Shown piece after piece: positions 11,701 to 24,400 of a stretch of DNA of 64,000 nucleotides (positions within the stretch are counted from its first letter, which is position 1; every line of letters begins with the position of its first letter). The DNA is taken from contig CM055188.1 in the NCBI GenBank assembly GCA_029224185.1, forward strand, positions 19,504,497 through 19,568,496, in the 5' to 3' direction. The notes below the pieces were generated by a model. The model did not search any database. It was not told the origin of the DNA and worked only from the letters and a program-made list of their open reading frames with translations. Position numbers and translations under genes: made by a program. The stretch is from Karalla daura (lineage: Eukaryota; Chordata; Actinopteri; Chaetodontiformes; Leiognathidae).

Positions 11701-14442
11701 TTTTATTTCCTTAATCCGTTAGGCCTGTGGTGTTTTTCCAGATGTGTTAAATTTGATGTGCTGCGTTTGATTCCCTAAGATTCAAAGAGAAAATAGAGAG
11801 AGAAGGATCAGATGCATCATACAGGACGTCTCAAAATAGACTTTTGATCTCAGCGATATCACGTTGAAGAAAATGAAGAAAAAACACATTTTGACAACAG
11901 TGTAGAGATGATATAACGCACAGGTTGAGCTTTGTCATAATGACTTACATATGAAACTTTTGATTCGATTGCATGTATTGTATATGATGGCATTAGATAC
12001 TGGTTGGTAAGATGATTCTGTTGGTCATTCAGGGCATTTTGTTGAGAGTAGAATGAATTCTACTGGGAAAAAGCTGAGTAAAAGCTTCATTTTACCTTAA
12101 GAACAGCTTGACTTCATTGAGGTTTGATATATCTTCTCTATGTTGAGTTAGCCAAATGCTGGTTAAATGGTGCTTGTGCTTGGCCAAACTTGCATATGTG
12201 CCCTGATCCTCCCCTTCTGCCAAAGGCTTTCTGCAGCGGTAGAATTAGGAGGCTGTGCAGGTCACATGATTTGAATAACGTCACCTTTATGGTTATATTG
12301 CCATATTGTCTGGTTGGAAAGTTTACTGAAGCCATTACTGTTGGCAGCAATACCACTTACACTTCTTTAGAAAGAAAAAGTCTAATTAATGGCATACCAT
12401 TACACAATGGTTATATCATGATTTATGATAACCGTTATCCTTTCATAATTCACTACAGAAGTGGATGATCGTCTGACCTGGAGGCTGCAGGTGTGGATGA
12501 TATAGTGGCCACTGAGTGTATGAAACTGGCTGCCACTCAAGTACATTTGTTTTGGCAGTAGTCCCAGGGAGTTCTTAAGTGAATTAGAGAAAGAAGTGAT
12601 GCAACTGCCAGTGTCATAACCATTTACTTGGAATGGTGTTATTTCCAGATTAATGTGATTATATTTCAGTTTTTCATACATAAATACATGCTGACCATGC
12701 AGACCTCATTTAATATGTGGCTGCTGTGATTGGTGTTCCCTCTTGCATCTTTGAGTAACAATAACCACAAAGGGGATAGTACGCACACAGAGCACTAAAA
12801 CAGCCTCCAAGGTCCTTTTCCACAACTGGTAGTACACATGTAAATAGATCTGTGCCTTGTTTTTTTGTCATCTATCACAGCAGCTATGAAAACCTCCAAG
12901 CTTTCAGTAAAAGAATGATTTAGATATTAATTTTTGACAACATGCTGTCCAACATTGTTAGAGCTAAAAGTGATCTCAAAGCCCCAGAGAGAAATGAAAA
13001 TCATATCATTACTACTTCATCATCACTTCTGAGTCATTGATTAGAGCCATCAATCCTGTAGCATGGTGTAAGAAATGAGCAAATGATTTCATAGGTCCAA
13101 GTTTAGAGTTGCTTTCATTAAAACTGACATTTTCATTATATAACTAGTTAATGAGCCAAACAGACACTTTCAGATTGAATTTTTCTTCCTGCCGTTCAGA
13201 ATTAAGCATAAGGCCCATGACAGGAAGCCGCCATTACAGCTAATCTGACAACCTGACAGCACGAACATCTGCACAGCTTAGCCAGGAGCAACATGGCTAA
13301 AAATAAGACAGAATTTGATTTCTGCAAAGACTAAAGACCGTTTTTCAGCTTCGATCACCATTTAAAAGGCAAAATATTATATTTAATAGATCTATCTACC
13401 AACAGAGCTATGGCTTTTTGGGACCTTGTAAACCACATACATAATAGTAGAACAATCCTTCACACCCATAACTGGACAATGTCTTATTTTAACAATGATT
13501 TGTTATTGCCATAAACAAAGACGGGATGGAAATGTGACAGTCGGTGACCCACTGGATGCAGTTGTTTTCCTCTGACTCACTCTGGATTTAGTGTTTTGCC
13601 AGACTGATTGTAATTCAGCAGCTTTATCTGTGCTCTGGGGAAGCATTGTCCCCTTCTCTCTGCTGGGCTGTGTTTGTAATCCTAGCCTCGACTTCTCATA
13701 GCAACAGGTTTTATTGTGTTTTACACCTTTACAGTGGATGTCAAATATTGTGCAGTCCTTGTGCCTCTGTGTGTATATAATGTAGTATAATGTGATGATC
13801 TCATTCATTTAACTGGCACAGACTTGTTGACCTTGTTCAGAAGTTTTTTAATTTGTTGTGTAGGCAGTCAGAAAAGTTTTGCTCTAAAGAAATGAATCGT
13901 TTTAACAATATTAGAAGCAAATTATGTATTTATATATGCAATTAATAATATCCAATTGTATATTTGTTGTTGTATCCCACAATATCAATGACTTAATATC
14001 ACACATTTCAATGGACTGTGTTTCAGTGTGACAGACTCAAAACAAACATCTCTCACCTCTGTATCTTGCTGAAGTGCTCTACGCTGAGGCAGATGCTCCA
14101 ATGATTTGTTTGTTTTTGATTTTTCAATTTTAGTGATAACACATCGCTTGTTCAGCTGTAGCAGTTGACGGGTGATTGTTAGACATGGATTATTCCCAGA
14201 ACCAAGGCAACACTTACATGACTGGCTCAAAAACATGTTTGATGTTTGAACAGCATAGTGTGCTGTGTTTTCAGCAAACATCATACGATTTTTATCTTGC
14301 TTCCTTAAATAGACGATCTGCTGCACAAATTTTGCTTGGCATTTTGCTTTTGCTTTTGAGATTTAAAAAACAATGCTCTTGGTGGAAGACATTTACTCGG
14401 AACCACTCATGTTTTGAGTCCCTAAGTGTCACACACACACAA

Positions 14443-14487
<45 letters not shown>

Positions 14488-17400
14488 CACACACAACCAC
14501 ACCCACACACATTCACACACCTAGACCACTGATGAAAGAGCATGCTAGCTATAATCCAACACTTTGGACAGTTTCTTTGTCATTCAGAGCAACATAGAAG
14601 TTGTTTTGACCTTTCAAGGCGCAGACAATTTCTCCTGATGACTCTGCTACAGCACACTGTTTGACTCAGCCTTGAGAAGTGTTGTTTTTAAATTCTGAGC
14701 ATCATCATGTATTCTCTCACATGTCTGATTCACTAAAGGTATAATTGTAAGCTCACTGTTATCTGCTGCAGCCGGCAGTGACACAGAGGCCTGTATGCCA
14801 GCTTTCTGTACCAGGAAGAATGTGTTACTGATTTGGCACTTTCCATTTGGGGATGTAATGAAACAGCCTCACTTGCCCGTGTCTAACTGAGCTATTCAAA
14901 TCATATGCAAAGTCCTGGTCTGATACCATAAAGCAGCCGTAGAAGCAGGGTTACCTTGCCTGTACTTACTGTACAGTAATGTACTGTTGCCTCAGTAAGT
15001 CAATGTCAGCTCCACAAATTATTCAAAATACACATCACCATCTATTGCATTGTTTCTGTTTCAATTCTGAGTGACCTGTTTTTAATAGTTTCAATGCAGT
15101 GTAGCAAACTTGAATTGAATGTGATATATTTGTTATTTTATTAATTTATTTAGAGGACAGTGCACATTGATGAGCATTATTGTAAATGTGCCATTGTTAG
15201 CCATAAGCTAATTTGCAACTGTAGTGCCCTGGCATGATGTGCAAAAGACCACATGAACAAAGGCCATAAAAATACACTGAACAAAGTCACAAGAATCATA
15301 ATACATCCATGTAGAAGGCAAGATCCATCCAACAATAACACTGGATGAGAAAGAGCCATATACTGTAACTCTAATGGAACACTGACAAGCATAAAACAAT
15401 ACAGAGCAAGACCAGTACATACAGTGCAGCATAATACAGTGGAAGATAACTGAATGAGAGGCTGTAGATAGAATATAAATGAACCAATGCAAATCCTGGT
15501 CATGATCAGTAGCATAGAGTATTATTTGAAATGATGAATCAAGATTTGTGGTGAATATGTGATGGCAATCTGTGTAGATAACCACACTATACTGTACTGT
15601 TTTTATGGATGCAACCTTCCTTAATGAGCTTGACATCTTGTAGAAATATGTTCAAAAATGTGAGGTAATCTACGAATACGATTGACCCATGCCACAGTTC
15701 TAATTACCACCTGTCTTATTATGGCCACTGTCAACCAAAGTGTCCCAGGACTAAATCCTGACGTCCCCATTGGGTATTAATAGCACTTAAGCTATTTAAA
15801 AAGCCTGTGTCACAGAGAGCAGTATCACGGCATTGTAAACCTTCGTTCTTTCTGTGTCATCTGGGTGTGTCTGTTTGTTTTTACTCAATTATTGTACAGG
15901 TGATTTTTTTTATGTACAGTACGTGCCCAGTTTATTGTGATCAAGTGAGTCTATGCATACATGAGACCTGTGACCTGTGTGTCAGTCTTCAAGAGCGTCT
16001 TTCTGTGTACAATAATATCACTTTAGCGTCACATCATTTCAAATGCACAGCACTCCCCCCCACTTTGTCAGAAATGACATTTTTTGTGCATTCAGACACT
16101 GGACCATATGCAGTAAACCTCTGGTCAGCCGAGGTCAAGATTCACAAGACTGTGTATGTCACTCGAATCACAATATTGACAACGTTTCACTCATCCATGC
16201 TATTGAAAGATAGGAAATGTAGTACATGTTATATTAAACATGGGGTTGATCTTCCTCTGATTTTTGCTTACTCCTGAACTAGACACAGAGCAGGTATATG
16301 TCCCCTTGTTAATATCGTTAAGCAGTCTCATGAAATGAATGAATGCTTGAGACACAAATGCAATTTTCTCTGGTGTGTAGATGTGGTGAATTAATATTTA
16401 GTTAAAGAGCTGTGCCTTCCAGAGTCTTTTAATATTAGTGAAGCTATTTGTAAATTTTTGTTTGTTTCCTCATTTAAATTCATGAACTACGACAAATAGA
16501 TTTCCAAACCCACATTTCTGATATCTGATATTTTTAGACCTCCTCTCCCTTTAGATGCACATGCTTATTTTGTCATTACCCCACTTTTTTCTGCCTGGCA
16601 GACAGATGTTCTCCCAGTGCCCCAGTATTTTCTTCATTGGTCCTTGGCCTCCTCTACTCCACCAGTGCCCCATGATTGCAAATCCCTGGAGATGCTTGTG
16701 TGCCAAATGTCTGATGAATGCATCAGTGGCTATTTTTGTCATGGTTATAGCTCATCGGGTCCCCTGTTTCTGTCAGAATATAGCCATACAGTGCGGATGA
16801 AGACAATGTCTGTTAATGAGTGACATATTGAAATGTGTAGGGAATTTTAGTGATACTTATGTAATTTTCTTCCAGTTCAAGCAGTGAAGGCAGAATTATG
16901 CAGCAAAGACAAACATCCTTACTTGAGTCAATCTGATAGGTATGCCCGCTTAAAACATGAGCTATTTTATAGCTAGACAGCTGAGCAAGTAAACATGGAA
17001 GAGTAAAGCTTGTCTCCATTGTTAAATTTTGAATGTGAGACGAGGTGTTCAGTTTTGGCAGGAAGTTTGCACTGACTGTGGGTGGGATGTCTGAAAGCAT
17101 CACCAGTGCGAGTAAAGTGACCCAGTAGCTGGACCAGATAATCCACGAAATGTTGCTGGGATGCCAAAGAGTAGTCAGCTGCACTGTCTGGTTGCTAATC
17201 CTCCCTCAGTTGCTAGTGATGTCTATGCCGTCTGTGTTCCCGTAATAGCAAGTTGATATGATGCATTAAATACTAGACTGTCTCACAGAAAGCTACAGAC
17301 ATCTGAAATGACTAATTGTATATCCAAATTAAGAATGGGAGACAATGGGTGACTACATAGTTTGAATTCCCAGCTGAAGGCCTTTTTGTGTGGAGTTTGC

Positions 17401-20400
17401 ATGTTCTCTCTGTGTCTCCATGGGTTTTTTTTCCAGAAACTTTGCTTTTCTAGTCCAAAAAAACATGCATATTGAAGCAGACTGGAGACTCTAAATAGCC
17501 CCTGGTATGAGGGCGATTCAATAGTGTTGGGTGGCTCAGCACTGGCGGACTGGCGACTGGCAACAATGGATGTGTGATAATAGGTGGATGGATGAATTCA
17601 CTTTGTCATGTATTTGATCTTTCAAAAGCAGATCTGTTTGGTAAAGGCACGTGTTTTGATTCTGCCATCGTTTATTTTATATTTACTGCTCTCTGTACCC
17701 TTACCAAATACCTTTACAAACAGCATAGTTATACAAGCTCTTATTCTCTTGCACTGCTTCCTAGGGAGATGAATACACTACTTATTAGGGCCTGGGTGGC
17801 CTAAACTGCAAGGAGCACATTGTTATACCTCCTCTTCTTCTTCCAAGGAAATTCTACTTCGCATGCATGAAAAATTACCAGAATTTTGCACAAAGGTGCA
17901 GTATCCTGATGGGAGGGGGACACAGGAAGCTGTTGAAATACAATTCACAACAAATCAACCATATGTGCTACATTACATGTAAAATGACTACATTGTGGAG
18001 TCATGGTAGATAATGTTTGTAAAATGATTTTATCTCAAAAACAGAATTTTGCCTTTATACGTTAAGATCTGCTGTCTCTTAGGTGACTGACTGGCTTTGT
18101 CAATATGTGAAGCTACATGTTCCATGTTCATAATGAATTAACTATATGTTATGTTATTAATTTTACCTAACAGCGCCCGGCTCTGACCGTTAGCTGGCCA
18201 CTATCGTATCTTGTTGTAACTCTCTGAGTTTTAGAAGCAACTCTGCCAGATATGATCAGTCTGGTGGTGAGAAATAAAATAAACTGTAACACAAAACTAA
18301 ATAATTACTTTTCTCTCTTCTCTCAGATTGCCTTTTCAGGCTGTGTCCCATGAACAGATACTCGGCACAGAAACAGTTCTGGAAGGCTGCGAAGCCTGGC
18401 GGCAACAGCACCACTGACACGGTGCTCCTCAACAAACTCCATGTATGTGCTTCTCCACATTCACTCGCTTGTCCTTTTACATTTGTTTGTTATGATGAAA
18501 AGATCGGTTAAGCTGGGTGTGAGAGATATGTGTGAGTGATCACTTTTTTCTAGAAACTGTATTTTTGGAAAAGGGTAATAAGCTGTGGTTTGTCTTTCAG
18601 CATGCTGCTGATCTGGAGAAGAAACAGAATGAGTCTGAAAATCGCAAGCTGCTGGGCACAGTTATCCAGTATGGAAATGTCATTCAGGTGTGCTAATGAA
18701 CCAAAGTGATAAGGTCCATTCGTGACACTGTGTGATTGATAATGGCTTCAATTCTGTTTTAAATAATTGCCAGCACACAAAGAGGTGCTGTGCGGCTGCT
18801 TTGCTCATTGCCCAGGAATGGCTTGCACACAGGTTTGAGATAATCTGAGAATAGTCATGCATTCCTGCTCAGTGACGTGTCGGAGTAGAGAAAGTACAAA
18901 CAGTGCACGATGTTCCAGATGCTGTCACTCTGATAATGAAGTGAGAATGAAGCTGATTCCAGGTTGAACCCAGGAACAATATGCAAAATTAAATAAAGTA
19001 TTCCTTAAAACACAAGAGGATGTGCTTAACATCATCCTTCCACTTACATGATGTTGTAGGATTAAGTTAAACTGCGCTAAATCTATGTTGGGCCCCAAAA
19101 ATATACCGGACTCATGAGTCCTATCTTCCTGGTAATAGATGTTTTTGACAGCTCTGGGGACAGCTGATTAAATGGGTGAGCCAACAGAGGTCATGAGAAT
19201 CATTTAATAATGAGAGATTTAATGTACTTGAACCATTCTGAGACCTAACTAAGATACCAAGCTGCTCTTGAGATGCATATTTTCAGTCAAGTTTTCCCCA
19301 GGGCCAAGTTGTGCCAGACTGCTGCTGCCATTCGTTCCACTGTTAGCATTATGTCATTGATAGTTACTGTGCATATTGCTGTCATATAACATTGTTTCTT
19401 GCTTTGGTCACAGTTGCTGCACTTGAAAAGCAATAAATACCTGACGGTGAACAAGCGCCTACCTGCTCTGCTGGAGAAAAATGCCATGAGAGTGACACTA
19501 GACTCAGCAGGAAATGAGGGATCCTGGTTTTACATCCAGCCCTTCTACAAGCTGCGGTCCCTGGGAGACAGTGTGGGTAGAATGAAGTGTGGGATTTAAC
19601 TTAATTAGACTGCACTGCTTTTAACAGGGTTTGAAGTCACATGGACTCACATTTAGCTTGTTTTCATAAGCTGGAGATAAAGGAAAGAACAATGCATGCT
19701 CCAGTTCAGACTGCAGTTTGCCCCTGCTGTTTGTTTAGTCATGCCAGTACCTCCAGGTATGAGGAACAGCTGATACACTGATGGTTGTCTGTCAGCCAAA
19801 ACAAAACACTCACTGTCAGCCTGACCATTCGAGTGTTTTTGTTTTTTTTAATTACATGCCTATCAAGGAAAACTGAAAGTGCCATAGATATCATATATCC
19901 AGTATTGTAATGAAGTACACGTTTGCGATGGATGTCTGTGTTGTGACAAAAAAATGACCTTACATTTATGATTTAGGACATGGTTAACTCTCTAGCAGAC
20001 TGCTACGGGGAAGTCAGTATTTGGGGAAAAGGGTTAAAGCCCTCTGTTGCTATTAAGGAAAGTGATTCGAACCTACTGAGTAATTTGGTGGAAATTTGGG
20101 CGATATATGAACCATCTTTTAATGAGATGATACCCCGCTGGCCGAGTTACTTAAAAAGAACAGCTCTCCATTGTGTATTGACAGTCCTATCAGCGGAGTA
20201 GAATAGAGTCTGCCTTTATTCATGCCACTATGGGGAAATGTCAATCTGGTTCAGAAATGGAGGTGTGATGCATGAACTTGTACTTCATTAAAACCAAACA
20301 AGTTTTAGAACGAAATGTGCACATTTTCTCTGGAAAATTTGTACATCATGTACTGGTCAGGTCACTGGGATTATAACTTATGAGAGCTGTGAGTTTAAGA

Positions 20401-21516
20401 CACGCTGTCATGTCAAAAGTAACCTTTCTTTTCAGCTGCCTGCCAGTGTCTTCGTAGAGTCATTCTAGTGTGTGCAGCAAGCAGTGTAAACAAACAACAA
20501 TCAAACATCAACAAACACCATCTATCTATTTATTTATAGGGAGTGAGAGATGCTCAGGGGTCAAGGTTACGTCTCCCATCTGTTTGCATAGAGTAGGGTA
20601 GATGCTTCCCCCTAGTGGTTACATGCAGGCTCTGCGTTGAAGCTGTTGAATTAAAATGTTTTCAGTTCCCCGCTGAGCGGCCATGTTTTAGTCATGCTCC
20701 ACGAATTGAGCCTCTGAATTTGTTTTTCAAAGATTAGAAATGACTGCTTTTTTTTATATCAACAGTTCCTCATCATTTTTATTGATTTTCTACAATTTCA
20801 AATGAAATTTAACTGAATTCTTTACTGTGTTTTTGCTGCCCCTGTAGGTGGTGATAGGAGATAAAGTGGTCCTTAACCCTGTGAATGCTGGACAGCCTCT
20901 GCACGCCAGCAGCCACCAACTAGTTGACAACCCAGGGTGCAATGAGGTACAAAAACAATAGCTCACTGCACAGCAAATACAACACTGTGGAGTATGAAGC
21001 TTTAAAACCCTGCATTGAATAAAAAAATCCTTCTAATTTCAATTTTTAATGAAATAAAACTTAAAGATTTATCTCAGTTATTCATACACGTCACTCCTCT
21101 GTCTTCCAGGTTAATTCTGTGAATTGCAACACGAGCTGGAAAGTTGTTTTGTTCATGAAATGGAGTGACAACAAGGAAACAATACTTAAAGGGGTAGGTG
21201 GTCTCAGGTTTTATCTTGGTCATCACTTGGTCGATAATTCTCAGATTTCATGCATGTACCTATTGGCTGGACACATCAAAACTCATAAAACAATGTCACA
21301 CAGTAAAAGCATAGCATGAAGATAGGAATTACAATTATATATTGGTTTGCATGTGTGTATGTGTGCTTATACCTGAATGATACTGTACACTTGAATATGA
21401 ACTCATAAAAGGGAAGTCTGTTTTATCATATATAACTGACTTTAGTGGTTCTACATAAATGCTGCTCACCAAATGCATTGTAATCTCTTTTTTTAGTCTC
21501 ATTATCCATCTAATTC

Positions 21517-21568
<52 letters not shown>

Positions 21569-24367
21569 TGTCTGTGATGACAGGGTGATGTTGTGCGGTT
21601 GTTCCATGCAGAGCAGGAGAAGTTCCTCACTTGCGATGACCACAGGAAGAAGCAATACGTTTTTCTTCGAACGACTGGCCGACAGTCTGCCACTTCTGCG
21701 ACGAGCAGTAAGGCACTGTGGGAAGTTGAGGTCGGTGTGAAACCCTCACCACATAAAAGCCTGTTTGTCTTCAACTGTTGATCTTTGCATTTCTAAGACA
21801 TAACAGAAATGTGACAGGGGTCTTATTTGTTTCTGTTGTCTGTGTCTTGCGTCACCTCCAGGTGGTGCACCATGACCCGTGCAGGGGAGGCGCAGGCTAC
21901 TGGAACAGCCTGTTCAGGTTTAAACACTTGGCCACGGGTTGCTATCTAGCTGCCGAGATGGGTGAGGTATGTGTCAATGTATTTTTGTCTTAGAGCTAGA
22001 CTTATATATGCATTCTATACCAGCGGCCTATAATTTGTATAAATCAGGATATATCTGACCCTTGTGAAGGTCGGGTGGTGTGCCAAAAAAATAAACAGAT
22101 TGCAATTAAAATTTCATTTTTTCAATCAGATGAACACAGTAACAAAGCTGCAAACCTTCACCTGTCCTTGAGTTTGTCAAGTATCCCATGTAACCGTTGA
22201 ACCTGTTGAATGTCACATAAACTTGTTTTATGTGTTACACAACTTACTCGGCCTTTCCCAGTCTGTGTACTGGTCATGCTTAAAAAATGTTGCTTCCAAG
22301 TCAAAATAATCACAAGACTTAAGGGGATAAAACAATAGGTGTATCCACTTAATCCATTCTTTTTCGTACCCGCTTTTTACCTTAACAGTTTGTTGCTTTA
22401 GCTTATCTCTGCACAAAGAGGGTGTAGGCCGTGAATACACCCAGAACATCTCATCAGACCAAAGCAAAAAAGCACAGACACACAAACGTTCACACGTAGG
22501 GTCAATGCGGAGTCTCCACTCATCATACATGCATGTCTTTAACTGTGGGAGGAAGAAGATGCAGACTTCACGCTTTAAGGCCCCCAGTGTTGTCCTGTCA
22601 GCTCTCAAACACCTAATTAGATATATCTCACAATTCATACATGCATTTTGATTAGTGTTTTTATTTTTGAGGAATTTGAGGAGCTGTAGCATGTAGCATG
22701 CAGTTCAGATTTGTTGAGGGCAGTCTAGTACAGTTTGGTATCCTTATTCATAAATAACGATTGACCTGTGGCTGTGTTTGCGCAGGTGAATCAAGAGTTT
22801 GAGGAGGAAAATGCTGAGCAGCGGTCTTCGGTAAGATCTCCTCTCTGCACCCTAAGCAGCGTCTTGCTGGTTACCCGACTGTTATCTTTCTAATCTGCTC
22901 AACTCTTTGCTGGATCTTTGCTCTCTGCTCTAGGTGGTGGACTTTACACCCTTTAATTTCCAGGTACTGTCACGAAAATCTTTCCTTGGCTGCAATGACT
23001 GTAGCACAAAAAACGCCCTCATGTTGATACGTGTCACACTCCCCTCAAGGGTTTTGTTGTGCAGTTTTGTCTGCGTCTGGATTGTATGTGACTTCTTTTT
23101 TAGTGTCAGTAGATTACCACTGGGTGTCACCATGCCATCATTCCAGCTGATGTTTTTGTCAGTGACTATCACCATTGGGTGGCAGTCTTGTGCACAGTCC
23201 AAACTGGCCCTAAAAGGGTTGTTTTATGCACCTGTGGGTCTCAGCTCTGCCAACAAGCCACACAATCTTTAGTAGATGCTGAATAATTCCACATTTAGTG
23301 CACTGCTGTGTGAAAGCCAAGCCAAAGTGAAAGCCAATCTATGTTTTTTCTAATGCTTCCTTGTCTCATCATGGCTAAGGATCAACTGTGTGATTTATCT
23401 GCTCTCTTTATATATTTGTAAAAGTCGCTGCATGTTTGTGGTCAGTGCTTTGCTTGCGCTCACCAAATGTTTTCATTTACCAGCTGGACGCAGATAATGA
23501 AGCATTAAGAGGTCGTCTGCGGGCGCCACAGGAGAAGATCATGTACACTTTGGTGCCTGTGCCCGATGGTATGGACATCTCTTCCATCTTTGAGCTGGAC
23601 CCAACCACTCTGAGAGGAGGAGACTCCATGGTGCCCAGGTATACTAAACACTCATACCTAAACAAAAACAAATTGACCGTGCTGAAGAGTCTAAGAGTTC
23701 ACGTCCTTCTTGGCCAACAACACAGAATCTGAAACAACTCCTCCAACTTAACCACATTCATTTGAAATGTTCACATATGCAGGTAATGTCTTATTTTCAG
23801 CCCTGTACTCGAAAACTAACCTCAGGGATGTGTGGAAAAATTGAGGGGAAATGGTCTGAATGATAAAAATCTCACTTCCACAACACTACGTCGTGTAAAA
23901 GACCACAATGAGTGACAGTGACATAAGCACAACACTTTGCTCATGTGTGGTGTCTGAGGGGAATTTGGAGCAATTCTAAGAAGACCGTTTCTAAGGAATG
24001 CACAAATGTGTAGTGCTGCAGCAGTGGACAAGGACACTTTTTTTCTCATGTTGGATTAGCAGCTCCTTGGTCTTGTTCCTTATTGTTTGTGAGAGATTAC
24101 TGTATTCGTGTTTGATTGAGGCATCATAAAAATGAAGGAGGATGAGTGTGGTTATTCAGCATCTAGTTGATATTTTGTTTGCATGTGTGTTGTTTTTGGA
24201 TCAAAAGTTGGTTGCCTCTTTTGCTTTTTATATTGTTGTGGCTTTCATGCAGACTTTGCCAAGTGTAATGTCACTGCAGTTAATTTCATGGTACCACTAA
24301 ATTGCCAAACAGTCATGTGAGACGTGTGTGTGTGTGTATGTGTGTGTGCATGTGTGTGAGAGAGAGG

Positions 24368-24400
<33 letters not shown>

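Larger units (their letters stand above)
11606..18326 (+). other. itpr1: Intron 2 (6.7 kb)
   Basis: AT-rich noncoding DNA with a (CA)n microsatellite at about 14430-14520 and a fish interspersed repeat at about 17370-17560. No coding exon or RNA gene is supported. Confidence 0.7.

Noticed and set aside
22228..22692. Minus-strand open frame of 154 codons
   Set aside because: It overlaps a degenerate interspersed repeat and shows no protein-family features.
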